Assembly (NCBI GenBank): GCA_029001845.1
Contig: JAREWP010000087.1
Location: forward strand, 35,527-99,526
Source: Candidatus Magnetocorallium paracelense
GTDB taxonomy: Bacteria; Nitrospirota; Thermodesulfovibrionia; Thermodesulfovibrionales; Magnetobacteriaceae
Direction: 5' to 3'
Length of the DNA stretch: 64,000 nt
Shown here: positions 8,419-17,204 of the stretch, one piece after another
How the letters are laid out: each line of letters opens with the position of its first letter
Numbering within the stretch: position 1 is the first letter of the stretch
Translations under genes and position numbers: made by a program
Notes under the pieces: model-generated
Database searches by the model: none
Told to the model about the DNA's origin: nothing
What the model saw: only the letters and a program-made list of their open reading frames with translations

Positions 8419-9126
8419 CTAAAAGGGCCACACCTGATCCGCCATTCTTCCGAGCCAGCCCGATGTCTGCTGCTCGGTGATGATCCCGTCTCCTACCAGA
8501 TAGAGCCTGGTATCGGCTATTTTATCGCTTATTATCGTGTTATCCGCCAGGATATCGTCCGGTCTTATCACTCCCTGCAAGACCAAAACCTGCTTTTCAT
8601 TATTAATAGTTATCTCTTTTCTCGAGTCGATCACCAGGTTACCGTTATTCTGCACCGACACAACCCTTGCCGTTATTGTTCCCGTCAAAGTCCCTTCCTG
8701 TGTCGTCTCGCCGGAACCGTCAAAGGAGTTGGTCGAGGAGTATGACAACGAGGTGGAAACATCATCGTCAGTACTGATAAGGTCTGCATTATACAGACTT
8801 TCCAAACCGGACGACGAAATCCCCAAATCCCTTGTCGAGCTTTTGTCGGTAACAGTATCCGCCTTATTGGACCCCGATATGTTCTCCGATATTTTAATAG
8901 TAATCAAATCGTTGAGTCTTCTGGCTCTCCTGTCTTCAAAGAGACTGGCTCTGTCGGTCCACAGTGAACCGGGAGCGGGTCTTGTCTCCTCTATATTGCC
9001 GTAAACAAAAGCAGGTGATGGAGGAGGAAGCTGCTTTACAGGTTTGGCGCACCCGTATTGTACGACAAAGAGGAGTATAATGAAAAACCTTGACAACAGA
9101 ACTATATTTTGTCTCGCAAATTTCAT
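8419..9126 (-). CDS. flgH: FlgH flagellar L-ring lipoprotein
   Basis: 235 residues. A lipoprotein signal with lipobox-like VQYGC (Cys about 26) is followed by PAPGSLWTDRASLFEDRRARRLNDLITIKISEN, a hallmark of FlgH. The C-terminal half (GTITARVVSVQNNGNLVIDSRKE...IRPDDI) is the conserved ring-forming core. FlgH makes the outer-membrane L ring, so the cell has an outer membrane. It lies 11 bp before flgI and one base after flgA. Confidence 0.97.
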   Translation of the reverse strand: MKFARQNIVLLSRFFIILLFVVQYGCAKPVKQLPPPSPAFVYGNIEETRPAPGSLWTDRASLFEDRRARRLNDLITIKISENISGSNKADTVTDKSSTRDLGISSSGLESLYNADLISTDDDVSTSLSYSSTNSFDGSGETTQEGTLTGTITARVVSVQNNGNLVIDSRKEITINNEKQVLVLQGVIRPDDILADNTIISDKIADTRLYLVGDGIITEQQTSGWLGRMADQVWPF

Positions 9127-9127
9127 C

Positions 9128-9754
9128 TTAATTACTTATCCTCACGACATTGTTGCCTACAATTGTACCTACGAGCTGTTTGTTGGAGGCCGAGTTCCTT
9201 ACAACAATCGTCTCTCCGATGAGACCGCTCTCCTTGGCTACTCCGTTTGTTGAAATACTGAACTTCTCGTCGTCGAACATTATCAATACGGCCTGCCCCT
9301 TTTCCACATCAGGAACGCTTTTCAGACTTCTTTCGCTAAAGACCCTGTTTACGCTCATCGACCTCTTCGCCATTCTGCCGACTATATTCTCTTTTTTGGT
9401 TACGGCCCCCTTGGGAATACGACCTACTTCCATTAATGTCTTATAGATATCACTATCTTTAATCACCGCACCCTTTTTAATAGCCCTTTTGTTTTTCAAC
9501 ACCCAGTCAAAGGCCTTTACCCGTGCGGAGTACTCAATACTTTTACCGTCAGGGAAAGTCAAAAGAAACTTTGTCCTCCCTGGCAGGCCTTTTAGTATAA
9601 TGATTTTTTCCGGCGGGCTGTCGGGAAATTTTTTCTTATACCGAAAAGACTGTACCTCTACTTCAGGCCAGGGATAATTCTCCATAAGATAACTTCTTAA
9701 TACTTCCTCGGGCGACCATGTAAGCATAAACATGGAAAGTAATAACGCTGTCAT
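9128..9754 (-). CDS. flgA: FlgA P-ring assembly chaperone
   Basis: 208 residues with a hydrophobic N-terminus (MTALLLSMFMLTW) and a SAF domain in the C-terminal half: AIKKGAVIKDSDIYKT, RIPKGAVTKKENIVGRMAKRSM and GETIVVRNSASNKQLVGTIV are classic FlgA signatures. FlgA is a periplasmic chaperone for FlgI assembly. It starts 3 bp after flgG ends, so the two are translated together. Confidence 0.94.
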   Translation of the reverse strand: MTALLLSMFMLTWSPEEVLRSYLMENYPWPEVEVQSFRYKKKFPDSPPEKIIILKGLPGRTKFLLTFPDGKSIEYSARVKAFDWVLKNKRAIKKGAVIKDSDIYKTLMEVGRIPKGAVTKKENIVGRMAKRSMSVNRVFSERSLKSVPDVEKGQAVLIMFDDEKFSISTNGVAKESGLIGETIVVRNSASNKQLVGTIVGNNVVRISN

Positions 9755-9757
9755 AGC

Positions 9758-10549
9758 TTACCTCCTCAGGTTATTGGCAATTTGCAACATCTCATCAGAG
9801 GCCTGTACAGCCTTTGAATTTATCTCATAAGCCCTCTGGCTCACGATCATATTCACCATCTCTTCAACGATATTCACATTGCTCATCTCTATAAAACCCT
9901 GTGTAATCGTTCCGATACCGTCAGCCCCCGGAGTGCCCGTAACCACATCTCCCGAAGCATCTGACTCGAGAAAGAGGTTCCTTCCTATGGCTCTCAACCC
10001 GCCGGGGTTGACAAAATTGGCCAGCTCTATCTGACCGACTTCGGTAGGTGCTATTTGACCTCCCTGAAGAACGGAGATAATACCGTCGGAACTAATAGTG
10101 ATATCTATAGCGTCCTCAGGAATCGTTATTTCTCCGGGCCCAAGGGGATAACCGTCGGAATTAACGATAGTTCCCTCACTGTTTAACTTAAAAGCGCCTG
10201 ATCGGCTATACCCGGTGCTCCCGTCAGGCATCAATATTTGAAAGAAACCATTGCCCTCTATTACCATATCCAGCTCATTATCGGTCTGAATAAAGTCTCC
10301 CTGCTGAAAAATTTTATTAATCGCCACGGGCTTGACACCGAGACCGACCTGTATACCCGATGGTACATTGACACCCTCTGCCGAGGAAGCCCCGGGAGAC
10401 CTCTCCATCTGGTACAAGAGATCCTGAAAGTCCGCCCTGCTTCTCTTAAAACCCACAGTATTGACATTGGCAAGGTTGTTGGCTATAACGTCTATATTCA
10501 GTTGCATCGCATCCATGCCTGTCGCTGCTATAAATAGTGATCTTATCAT
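9758..10549 (-). CDS. flgG: FlgG distal rod protein
   Basis: 263 residues. The N-terminal motif [40 protein letters not shown] and the C-terminal ending [31 protein letters not shown] are diagnostic of FlgG, which forms the distal rod through the P and L rings. Length is normal. The upstream neighbour is its paralogue flgF, 50 bp away. Confidence 0.97.
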   Translation of the reverse strand: MIRSLFIAATGMDAMQLNIDVIANNLANVNTVGFKRSRADFQDLLYQMERSPGASSAEGVNVPSGIQVGLGVKPVAINKIFQQGDFIQTDNELDMVIEGNGFFQILMPDGSTGYSRSGAFKLNSEGTIVNSDGYPLGPGEITIPEDAIDITISSDGIISVLQGGQIAPTEVGQIELANFVNPGGLRAIGRNLFLESDASGDVVTGTPGADGIGTITQGFIEMSNVNIVEEMVNMIVSQRAYEINSKAVQASDEMLQIANNLRR

Positions 10550-10599
10550 TTTATTTTACCCCCTTTCGGATATTAAACTATCATTTATCGACTCAGCCA

Positions 10600-11310
10600 T
10601 CAAATCCTGGCCATTTCATTGCTTACCTTTGCTGCCGCCTCATCGAACATTTGTATGGATTTCTGATATGTTTCGAACTCCCTCATCGATTTGATCATAA
10701 GCACCATTTCGGTAACGGGATTCACATTCGAAGACTCAATGAATCCATGATGAACCGTTGCTTCCGACTCCTCAGGCGCCTGATCGGTTGTAAACATACC
10801 GCCGCCCTGTTTTATTAATGCATTCTGATTTGGAAAATTCACAATGCTTAATGTATCGATTTCAGCATCGTTTACGGAGATCTCTCCTCCTGCCCCTATA
10901 TATACATTTCCCCTTGGCAACTGAATGGGACCGTTTTCTCCGAGAACCTGCTCTCCATCCTTTGTAACCAACATCCCTTCACTGTTCAATTGAAAATCGC
11001 CCCTTCTGGTATACTTATTTCCTTCGATGGCGAAAAAGCCCTCCCCGTTTAAGGCCACATCAAAGGGATTGTTGGTTTTTACGATATAACCTTCCGATTG
11101 ATCTGTATAACGAGCACTCTCTTCACTCATTGTTCTACCGTCAAACCCTTCGTTTATACCGCTCTTTTGTCGTATCAGAAAATCCTTAAAAGCCATCCTG
11201 TCTTTCTTGTAACCTGTTGTCTTGGTATTGGCAAGATTCTGAGAAATCGTATCCAACTCCTTTTGTTTTAAAACAGCCCCTGAAAGCGATATGTAGATTC
11301 CTTTATACAT
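10600..11310 (-). CDS. flgF: FlgF proximal rod protein
   Basis: 236 residues, a FlgG paralogue: SLSGAVLKQKELDTISQNLANTKTTGYKKDRMAFKDFL at the N-terminus and SNVNPVTEMVLMIKSMREFETYQKSIQMFDE near the C-terminus. The DNLAN-type motif is changed (ISQNLANTKTTGYK) as is common for FlgF. It is the first gene of flgF-flgG-flgA-flgH-flgI-flgJ, behind a sigma-54 promoter. AAGG lies only about two bases before the ATG and GAGGTG about ten, so the ribosome site is moderate. Confidence 0.94.
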   Translation of the reverse strand: MYKGIYISLSGAVLKQKELDTISQNLANTKTTGYKKDRMAFKDFLIRQKSGINEGFDGRTMSEESARYTDQSEGYIVKTNNPFDVALNGEGFFAIEGNKYTRRGDFQLNSEGMLVTKDGEQVLGENGPIQLPRGNVYIGAGGEISVNDAEIDTLSIVNFPNQNALIKQGGGMFTTDQAPEESEATVHHGFIESSNVNPVTEMVLMIKSMREFETYQKSIQMFDEAAAKVSNEMARI

Positions 11311-11338
11311 CCTTCATTACACCTCGATTAAATTTATA

Positions 11339-11352
11339 GCAATTTCGTTGCC
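11339..11352 (-). promoter_or_regulatory. Sigma-54 promoter for the flgFGAHIJ operon
   Basis: On the minus strand the bases read CCGGCAACGAAATTGCTA, with GG and GC separated by 10 bases, as required for a -24/-12 element. The -12 half (TTGCT) is perfect. It ends about 28 bases before the flgF ATG, so the transcript would start just ahead of the ribosome site. A matching element precedes flgN. Confidence 0.6.
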
Positions 11353-11367
11353 GGTAATATTCTTTTT

Positions 11368-11444
11368 ACCACAAAAAACACAAAGCACAAGAAAAAGTTA
11401 TAGAGAACTCCTTAGAAATTCATGGGCTTTGTATTTTTGGTGGT
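11368..11444. repeat. Imperfect 19-bp inverted repeat (ACCACAAA family)
   Basis: ACCACAAAAAACACAAAGC pairs with GCTTTGTATTTTTGGTGGT at 17 of 19 positions across about 40 bases. It resembles the perfect inverted repeat behind pgk (26827-26905) in design (ACCAC...AAG / CTT...GTGGT). It lies just upstream of the flgF promoter. It could be a small palindromic mobile element or a weak terminator for the 11541-11951 gene. Confidence 0.5.
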
Positions 11445-11540
11445 TTGCATCCTTATCCTGCTTTAAATCTCCCAATCTGCGCCCAATCCGTTAAAGTCAA
11501 AGCACAGGAAATGATTTCCCCATAAGGAAATACTTGCCTC

Positions 11541-11951
11541 TTATCTGTTCCCAAGATTCAGTATCAGTTCTATTTCCCCCTTTGGCATGGACATAATACC
11601 GGCTATATCGTCGATCCTCATTCCCTTTCTTACAAGGGCCAAAACCTCCTTCTGTCTGTTAAAGCCGGCTGCAGCAGAAGGCTTTACCGTGTCAGCAGTC
11701 TGAAGAAGTCTCTCGAAGGAAGCCAGCTTCTCGTCGACAGAAGCCTCAACGGCCTCAAGAACTTCGATTTTCTTCTCCAGTCTTTTAAAAACCTTTTTAG
11801 CGGTCATCTCGAATTCCGTAAGCTTATGTGTCAAAATATCGACTCTCTCGTCATTAACACTATCGGATGTACCGCTATTTGTATCGTTATTGCCGCCCAT
11901 GCTCTTAATAGCACTACTGTTTTCCCATTTCTTTAAAATATCCTTAAACAT
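11541..11951 (-). CDS. Coiled-coil protein with C-terminal helix-turn-helix, flagellar-locus associated
   Basis: 136 residues. The N-terminal 40 are polar and glycine/asparagine-rich. About 45-92 form a charged coiled coil (TEFEMTAKKVFKRLEKKIEVLEAVEASVDEKL). The end (RQKEVLALVRKGMRIDDIAGIMSMPKGEIELILNL) reads like the small helix-turn-helix seen in DUF2802/DUF6115-type proteins that often lie in flagellar clusters. No function is established for such proteins. It is separated from flgF by 230 bp, so it may have its own promoter. It might be DNA-binding or structural. Confidence 0.55.
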   Translation of the reverse strand: MFKDILKKWENSSAIKSMGGNNDTNSGTSDSVNDERVDILTHKLTEFEMTAKKVFKRLEKKIEVLEAVEASVDEKLASFERLLQTADTVKPSAAAGFNRQKEVLALVRKGMRIDDIAGIMSMPKGEIELILNLGNR

Positions 11952-12140
11952 AATAAACTCCTCTAAATTGATAATGAATTTTTAGCTTTACAGACGCAAC
12001 ACTATATTCAAAAATCTTGCCAAGTCTGTAAAAATCAGTGTTTCCGGCATCTTCATAGAATACTCAGACCTCCTGCTTCCAAAAATCTCGTCATAATCGT
12101 CAAGGTTTTGACACAATATCCAACTACCTGACAGTTTCTT

Positions 12141-12249
12141 CTCAATACCATTAACTTAAGGGGTGAAGCACCTTCCGACGGAAGCGGAGCCTTCGAGTTT
12201 AGCCGCTGAAGGCGGATGGTGCTTTGCTCCTTAAGTTAATGACATTGAG
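12141..12249. mobile_element. 109-bp palindromic MITE with 6-bp target-site duplication
   Basis: The ends read CTCAATACCATTAACTTAAGG and CCTTAAGTTAATGACATTGAG, a 21-bp terminal inverted repeat with two mismatches. The likeness continues inward (GGTGAAGCACC / GGTGCTTTGCT). Immediately outside both ends lies TTTCTT (12135-12140 and 12250-12255), which fits a target-site duplication. There is no coding capacity, so any movement would rely on a transposase in trans. Confidence 0.75.
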
Positions 12250-12405
12250 TTTCTTCTTATACTTTGACTTATCTCATTTATCAAGCCATACTTTAGAGAC
12301 TAAAAAAACAACAGAGTAAAACTAAAATTCAAGAATTTAGCTAACTTGTTTTATAATACTAAAGATATCGAGAGAAGACACCATGGCCCTCCGGGCTATC
12401 GTAAG

Positions 12406-12489
12406 AAGCAGCAGTGATGTTCCGCCAAAACAAGGTGGTGTTTGAGTTTACGAGTTTCAGCTTGTTTTGGCGGAAAATTGCTGCTGCTT
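12406..12489. repeat. 84-bp palindromic repeat, copy A
   Basis: AAGCAGCAG...TTCCGCCAAAACAAG faces CTTGTTTTGGCGGAA...TGCTGCTGCTT, giving two long perfect arms joined by a loop that contains GGTGTTTGAGTTTACGAGTTTC. A decayed second copy lies at 12571-12648. Both sit between the flagellar locus and the PilZ gene. Confidence 0.75.
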
Positions 12490-12570
12490 CCGGTGCGCAT
12501 TCGTCTATTTTCGGAACAACAAACGCCCATGAACCTCCGGTTCACCACAAAGCATGAAAATTGTCAGAAT

Positions 12571-12648
12571 GAGCAGTGATGCCCTGATGAAACAAAGTGG
12601 TGTTTGAGTCTGCGAGTTTCAGCTTGTTTTGGCAGGACATTGCTGCTC
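12571..12648. repeat. 78-bp palindromic repeat, copy B (decayed)
   Basis: GAGCAGTGATG...GGTGTTTGAGTCTGCGAGTTTCAGCTTGTTTTGGC...CTGCTC. The loop and right arm closely match copy A at 12406-12489. The left arm has diverged (CCTGATGAAACAAA in place of CCGCCAAAACAAG), so the hairpin is partly broken. Confidence 0.7.
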
Positions 12649-12718
12649 ATTTCGGCACGATGCAGGTTATTTTCAGGATCAAAGAAAAGTAACTGTAAAT
12701 AAATATAAAGTAGAAAAA

Positions 12719-13576
12719 ATGGCCGAGCAGTTTCAGAATCAGTTGGAAGAAAAATCCCAGGTAATCGAATCTCCTCAAAGTATCAGAGTGTATCTGAACT
12801 ACGCGTCCTCTTTTAAGGCTGCAATCTATATCAGGAAAGGAGAATCCCTTGTCTATTTAAAGAATGCCAGACTATCCCTTGTGAGTACAAAGGATGAAGA
12901 CTTTATTTTAATAAAAACGGATAAGTCATACAGACCCGTTGTGGAGTATGACGATTTTTTCAGCCTTGTTTTAAAGGGAAGCCGTATAGATTTTAAATCA
13001 ACCTGCCTGGCAGTAGGTTTAATTGAGAAGAATACTCATAAATTTCGCTTTCCTTCCAGAGCAGTCGTATATTATGAAAGAGAGTTTTTCAGAGTGGCTC
13101 CTGCAACACGAGAGCCGATAGCAATAACTTTTTGGGAGACCGACCTGCAGGAAATCTCTGAATCAATTACGGTAAGAGATATTGGAATGGGCGGTATAGG
13201 ATTTGAGTTGAAAAACGTCGAAAGTGTCTTAAAATTGGGTCGAACATTTGAATCAATGGAGATTACATTTCCGGACGAAACGAGTCTCCTACTCTGCGGA
13301 CAGGTTAAATCTTTGTCAGGCAACAGATGCGGAATACAATTTATAAAAAATGATAATGAGGACGGACAGGTAATTTTTACTTATGTACTAAAAAGAGAGA
13401 CCGAGATCAGACAGATGTTAAAAGAGGCGCCCGATGAAAAAGAATCGAATCAGGACAGATTGAGAGAAGCTCTTTTGGGAGAAGACGATATGTCCGAGGA
13501 TTCTGAAGAGGAATCTGAAAAAACCTCAGGCGAGAGAAGAAGATTCAGCTGGTTAAAACGAAGGAAAAGGGAGTAA
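12719..13576 (+). CDS. PilZ-domain protein (YcgR-like), putative c-di-GMP effector
   Basis: 285 residues from ATG at 12719. An in-frame extension to 12629 would run into the repeat and was not used. Residues about 20-130 form a YcgR-N-like beta domain. PilZ follows: YYEREFFRVAPATREPIAITF supplies the RxxxR-type c-di-GMP arginines, and ITVRDIGMGGIGFEL the second motif, in which the usual (D/N)xSxxG Ser is replaced by Gly. The C-terminal 35 residues are highly charged and end in basic KRRKRE. PilZ proteins of this type often brake flagellar motors, which fits the adjacent flagellar locus. The weak ribosome site (AAAG) is unremarkable. Confidence 0.85.
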   Translation: MAEQFQNQLEEKSQVIESPQSIRVYLNYASSFKAAIYIRKGESLVYLKNARLSLVSTKDEDFILIKTDKSYRPVVEYDDFFSLVLKGSRIDFKSTCLAVGLIEKNTHKFRFPSRAVVYYEREFFRVAPATREPIAITFWETDLQEISESITVRDIGMGGIGFELKNVESVLKLGRTFESMEITFPDETSLLLCGQVKSLSGNRCGIQFIKNDNEDGQVIFTYVLKRETEIRQMLKEAPDEKESNQDRLREALLGEDDMSEDSEEESEKTSGERRRFSWLKRRKRE

Positions 13577-13580
13577 AATC

Positions 13581-14966
13581 ATGTTTAAAGAAAATTTTTG
13601 CAACGAGATATTAAAAAAGGCGCTGTCAAAAGGCGGGGAGTATGCTGACGTTTTTTTTGAAAATAAGCTCCCCTTATCAATTCATCTTGAAGACAACAAA
13701 ATCGAGAAGATATTTTCAGGCACAGACAAAGGCGCAGGCATCAGGGTTGTCTTTAACGGCAAATCCGCCTATGCCTACACAAATGAGTTGACACGTGATT
13801 CCCTCTTTGAAATGGCGCTTTCCGTAAGCAAAGCCGCCAGGGGAGAGCCGGAAGGAAAGGTGCATCTGAATTTACAGAGGCTGCGGCCCCATGTAGATTT
13901 CAACATTCTCAAATTGCCGGGATCAACGCCTCTCGCCGAAAAGTTAAAGCTATTAGAAAAGGCCGACACAACGGTCAGAAAGCTGAGCAGCAAGATACGC
14001 CAGGTCAGTATAGGTTACGGAGATGTTGTGCGTACTGTAACAATAGCCAATTCTGAAGGCGGTTTTTGCGAAGACGAAAGAGTTTATTCTCTTTTCGCTG
14101 TTAATGTGATATCAGCGGACGGAGATATTGTACAAACCGGTTCCGAGACCCTTGGCGGTTTTATCGGCTTTGAACTCTTCGATGAGGAGAATACTGAAAC
14201 GATCGCCCTAACTGCTGCAAAAAGGGCTTTAATGATGCTGAAAGCCAAGAAGATAAAGGGAGGCAGGATGCCTGTAGTCATCTCTTCGAAGGCCGGAGGC
14301 ACAATGATACACGAAGCCATAGGCCATGGTCTCGAAGCGGATATTGTACAACAGGGTCTGTCAGTATACTCGGACAAAAGAGGTGAAAAAGTCGCCTCCC
14401 ATCTAATTACGGTAATCGACGACGGAACAATGTCCGGCAAACGTGGTTCCTACAGGTTCGACGACGAGGGATCACCTTCACAGAAGACTGTGCTTGTGGA
14501 AAGGGGGAAGATAAAAGGGTACATGTATGACCGTATAACCGCCTCGAAGGATGGTGTCAGCCCCACCGGGAACGGCAGGAGAGAGTCTTACAGGTCACAC
14601 CCTATTCCAAGAATGACTAACACCTATCTTGCATCGGGAGAATCGTCACCCCAAGAAATTATCAGATCAGTTCCTTACGGACTATTTGTAAAGAAAATGG
14701 GTGGCGGTCAGGTGAACACAGTGACAGGAGATTTTGTTTTTGAAGTACCTGAGGGCTATTTATTAAAAGATGGCGAAATAACAGAGCCTGTAAGAGGCGC
14801 GACTCTCACCGGGAACGGGCCGGAGATTTTGAAATCTATAGATATGGTCGCTTCCGACCTGGGATTTTCCATAGGAACATGTGGCAAAGACGGACAAGGC
14901 GTACCGGTGTCCGATGCGATGCCTACAGTAAGGATACCTGAAATTGTTGTAGGAGGCGAGACATAA
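13581..14966 (+). CDS. tldD: TldD family metalloprotease
   Basis: 461 residues. The conserved HEAIGHGLEAD motif (H244, E245, H249) is the HExxxH zinc site of TldD. GRRESYRSHPIPRMTNTYL and the C-terminal GNGPEILKSIDMVASDLGF...GQGVPVSDAMPTVRI are family signatures. TldD pairs with TldE/PmbA to degrade unfolded peptides or mature RiPP substrates. No pmbA partner follows, as the next gene is lpxC, so it may be elsewhere. AGGGAG precedes the ATG. It starts 4 bp after the PilZ gene and is probably cotranscribed. Confidence 0.93.
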   Translation: MFKENFCNEILKKALSKGGEYADVFFENKLPLSIHLEDNKIEKIFSGTDKGAGIRVVFNGKSAYAYTNELTRDSLFEMALSVSKAARGEPEGKVHLNLQRLRPHVDFNILKLPGSTPLAEKLKLLEKADTTVRKLSSKIRQVSIGYGDVVRTVTIANSEGGFCEDERVYSLFAVNVISADGDIVQTGSETLGGFIGFELFDEENTETIALTAAKRALMMLKAKKIKGGRMPVVISSKAGGTMIHEAIGHGLEADIVQQGLSVYSDKRGEKVASHLITVIDDGTMSGKRGSYRFDDEGSPSQKTVLVERGKIKGYMYDRITASKDGVSPTGNGRRESYRSHPIPRMTNTYLASGESSPQEIIRSVPYGLFVKKMGGGQVNTVTGDFVFEVPEGYLLKDGEITEPVRGATLTGNGPEILKSIDMVASDLGFSIGTCGKDGQGVPVSDAMPTVRIPEIVVGGET

Positions 14967-15079
14967 GTGTGTCGATAATACAACAGTTTTATATTGTTTT
15001 TTACGCATATTTACGGTAAAGTATTGAATTCACACGACTTGCTGATATGGTATGTAATTTGCATATTTAAACCAGTCGT

Positions 15080-15970
15080 ATGAGATCGCAACGTACAATA
15101 AACAAAATAGTCTTTATCGAAGGTTTCGGGCTGCACACCGGAATGTTTTGCAGAGTGGTTCTTCGCCCGGCGCCTCAGGACAATGGTATCATATTTCACA
15201 GAGTCGATAAAAACGAGACCATACGCTCCCACATTGGGGCAGTAACGGAAACTTCCTTTGCCGTCACCATTGGCACCAATAACGCAAAAATCCGTACGAT
15301 TGAGCACTTGCTGTCCGCTCTGGCCGCTCTTGGGATCGACAATATTATTATTGAAGTAGAAGGCCCCGAAATCCCGATTCTGGACGGAAGCGCAGCAGGT
15401 TTCGTAGATATTATATACGAAGCCGGAATTAAAGAGCAGGACAGGAGAATGCCCTATATAAAAATCCTCAAACCCGTTATACTCGAAAACGGAGAATCGA
15501 GTATAATGGCCTTTCCATACGACGGAAGAAAGATATCCTTCCGTATGCACTTTAAAAATCATTTTCTCGGAGAACAGACCTTTTCCATAGATATCGACAA
15601 AGAATCCTTTGTAAGAGATATTGCTCCCGCCCGCACATTCGGTTTCCTCAGAGACGTGGAATACTTAAGGGGTCTTGGTCTTGCCAAGGGCGGTTCTCTG
15701 GAAAACGCCGTAGTATTCAGCGATACCGAGGTGTTGAATAAATCGGGTCTCCGTTTTCAGGACGAATGCGTTCGCCATAAGATACTTGACAGCATAGGCG
15801 ATTTTTCTCTGATAGGCTTCCCCATATACGGCCATATTATTGCAGAAAAATCAGGGCACACGACAAACATCAATTTCCTGATCGAACTTCTCACCAATAC
15901 GGACAGTTGGGAAGTCATGACAGACGACCCGAAACCCACAAAACCGATTTTTTCCTACAGCTATATATAA
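15080..15970 (+). CDS. lpxC: LpxC UDP-3-O-acyl-N-acetylglucosamine deacetylase
   Basis: 296 residues, the normal size. The zinc ligands are visible as H76 (TIEHLLSAL), H233 and D237 (RHKILDSIGD). The catalytic base is H260 (AEKSGHTTN), and E75 precedes H76 as expected. LpxC carries out the committed step of lipid A synthesis in the cytoplasm. It is separate from the lpxB-waaA cluster at 57-59 kb. No good ribosome site precedes the ATG. It is convergent with the glycosyltransferase downstream. Confidence 0.96.
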   Translation: MRSQRTINKIVFIEGFGLHTGMFCRVVLRPAPQDNGIIFHRVDKNETIRSHIGAVTETSFAVTIGTNNAKIRTIEHLLSALAALGIDNIIIEVEGPEIPILDGSAAGFVDIIYEAGIKEQDRRMPYIKILKPVILENGESSIMAFPYDGRKISFRMHFKNHFLGEQTFSIDIDKESFVRDIAPARTFGFLRDVEYLRGLGLAKGGSLENAVVFSDTEVLNKSGLRFQDECVRHKILDSIGDFSLIGFPIYGHIIAEKSGHTTNINFLIELLTNTDSWEVMTDDPKPTKPIFSYSYI

Positions 15971-16093
15971 TATTACAAAAATAATTCCGAATTGGAGAAT
16001 TCAGGAATTGAGTAATTCTTATATCTGATTGTCGCCCCACATACGATAATCTCCTATTACGGATCTTCTTGCGCAGGACTGAATTTTAAGCGA

Positions 16094-17143
16094 CTAAAGA
16101 TTCTGATTTAAAAGTATTTCCAGCTTCTGAGCCACTTTATCTGCTGCAAATCTCTTCTTTATAGTTTCAGCCCCCCTCCAACCCAGGAGGCCGTAAAAAA
16201 ATCTGTTGCTTAGCACTTTTTTTACTGCACAGTACAAGGCTTCCGTGTCGCACTCAGGGAAAAAAACGGCATAGTTTTTACTTTTATCGAAACTCAAATA
16301 GGAAGGAATATCACTGGCGATCGATGGCAGCCCCGATGCCAATGCTTCTGCAAAGGGCAGGCCGAATCCCTCTGTTCGTCTTGATGGCGCTATCAATAAA
16401 TCTGAAGAGCGGTAAAGCGAAGCAAGTTCCTTAGGCGGGATATTGAGATGATATTCATCTATTTTGGTAATGTTTTGTTCCTTTTCGGACAATGGCAAAT
16501 AAGAGACTCTGATTAAATAAATCTCCGTCCCCTCTTTTCGCAGCCTCTCTATTGCCGGTAAGGCGACATCGATTCCCTTCATGGAACTTTCATACACCCC
16601 GTACAAGAGTACCTTATAAGGCTCTTTAGGTCCCAGGAAGCGCCTGAAACGTGATACAACGGATGGAGTGCGATATATTTCCGTATCTACGATTTGGTCC
16701 ACGCATATGACATCATCCGAATTCAGATTGAATTCTCTGACCAACTCCTCAGTCAGCCACTGCCCTACAGTAAGTTTTTTAAGAGGCAGGCGATAGGTCT
16801 CCATGATAAGTTCTCTTTTGTCACGGTATTCAGGTAATGCCCACTCAAATCCCTGTACCAGATGGGCGTGTATTTTGGAATCGAATTCCGATACATTTGA
16901 TAATGTTGTCCAGAAGGTACCGATTACAATATCGAAGGAATTATCTTGTTTATACTCGGAGAAGGCGTTAAGATAGATGATATCTACATCGTAGTGATAC
17001 CACAAATGCAGGTGCGGGCCTAATGAAAGAATAGTAACACTATGTCCCCGTTGTTTAAGAACCCTGGCCTGATCGAAGACTACCCTCACACCTCCGCAGA
17101 GTTCGGTGCTGGCAAGTAAATAGCAGATATTTAGTTGTTTCAT
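16094..17143 (-). CDS. GT4-type glycosyltransferase
   Basis: 349 residues with a GT-B fold pattern. The N-terminal glycine-rich stretch (LASTELCGGVRVVFDQARVLKQRGHSVTILS) is the acceptor domain. The C-terminal EX7E-type motif EGFGLPFAEALASGLPSIASDIPSYL (about 270-296) binds the sugar nucleotide. The donor and acceptor cannot be told from sequence. LPS, capsule or glycoprotein modification are all possible. It is a single gene, convergent with lpxC. Confidence 0.85.
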   Translation of the reverse strand: MKQLNICYLLASTELCGGVRVVFDQARVLKQRGHSVTILSLGPHLHLWYHYDVDIIYLNAFSEYKQDNSFDIVIGTFWTTLSNVSEFDSKIHAHLVQGFEWALPEYRDKRELIMETYRLPLKKLTVGQWLTEELVREFNLNSDDVICVDQIVDTEIYRTPSVVSRFRRFLGPKEPYKVLLYGVYESSMKGIDVALPAIERLRKEGTEIYLIRVSYLPLSEKEQNITKIDEYHLNIPPKELASLYRSSDLLIAPSRRTEGFGLPFAEALASGLPSIASDIPSYLSFDKSKNYAVFFPECDTEALYCAVKKVLSNRFFYGLLGWRGAETIKKRFAADKVAQKLEILLNQNL

Positions 17144-17204
17144 ATTAGGCCCTTAAGGAGCCTGTATCGACAATTATTTGTCGATCCTGAGTAAAAAAAC
17201 AAAA

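Larger units (their letters stand above)
11952..12718. other. 767-bp repeat-dense intergenic region
   Basis: There is no credible gene. In order it holds an AT-rich part, the 109-bp MITE, a short AT-rich stretch and the two 80-bp palindromes. Between the palindromes are the GCATTCGTCTATTTTCGG (12497-12514) and AAACGCCCATG...CTCCGG (12521-12560) units, which also occur together at 1654-1722. A CATGGCCCTCCGGGC variant lies at 12382. A frame that would extend the PilZ protein upstream into copy B is not supported. Confidence 0.6.

Noticed and set aside
12629..12718. N-terminal extension of the PilZ protein
   Set aside because: The first codons fall inside the palindromic repeat copy B; the ATG at 12719 is the more natural start.
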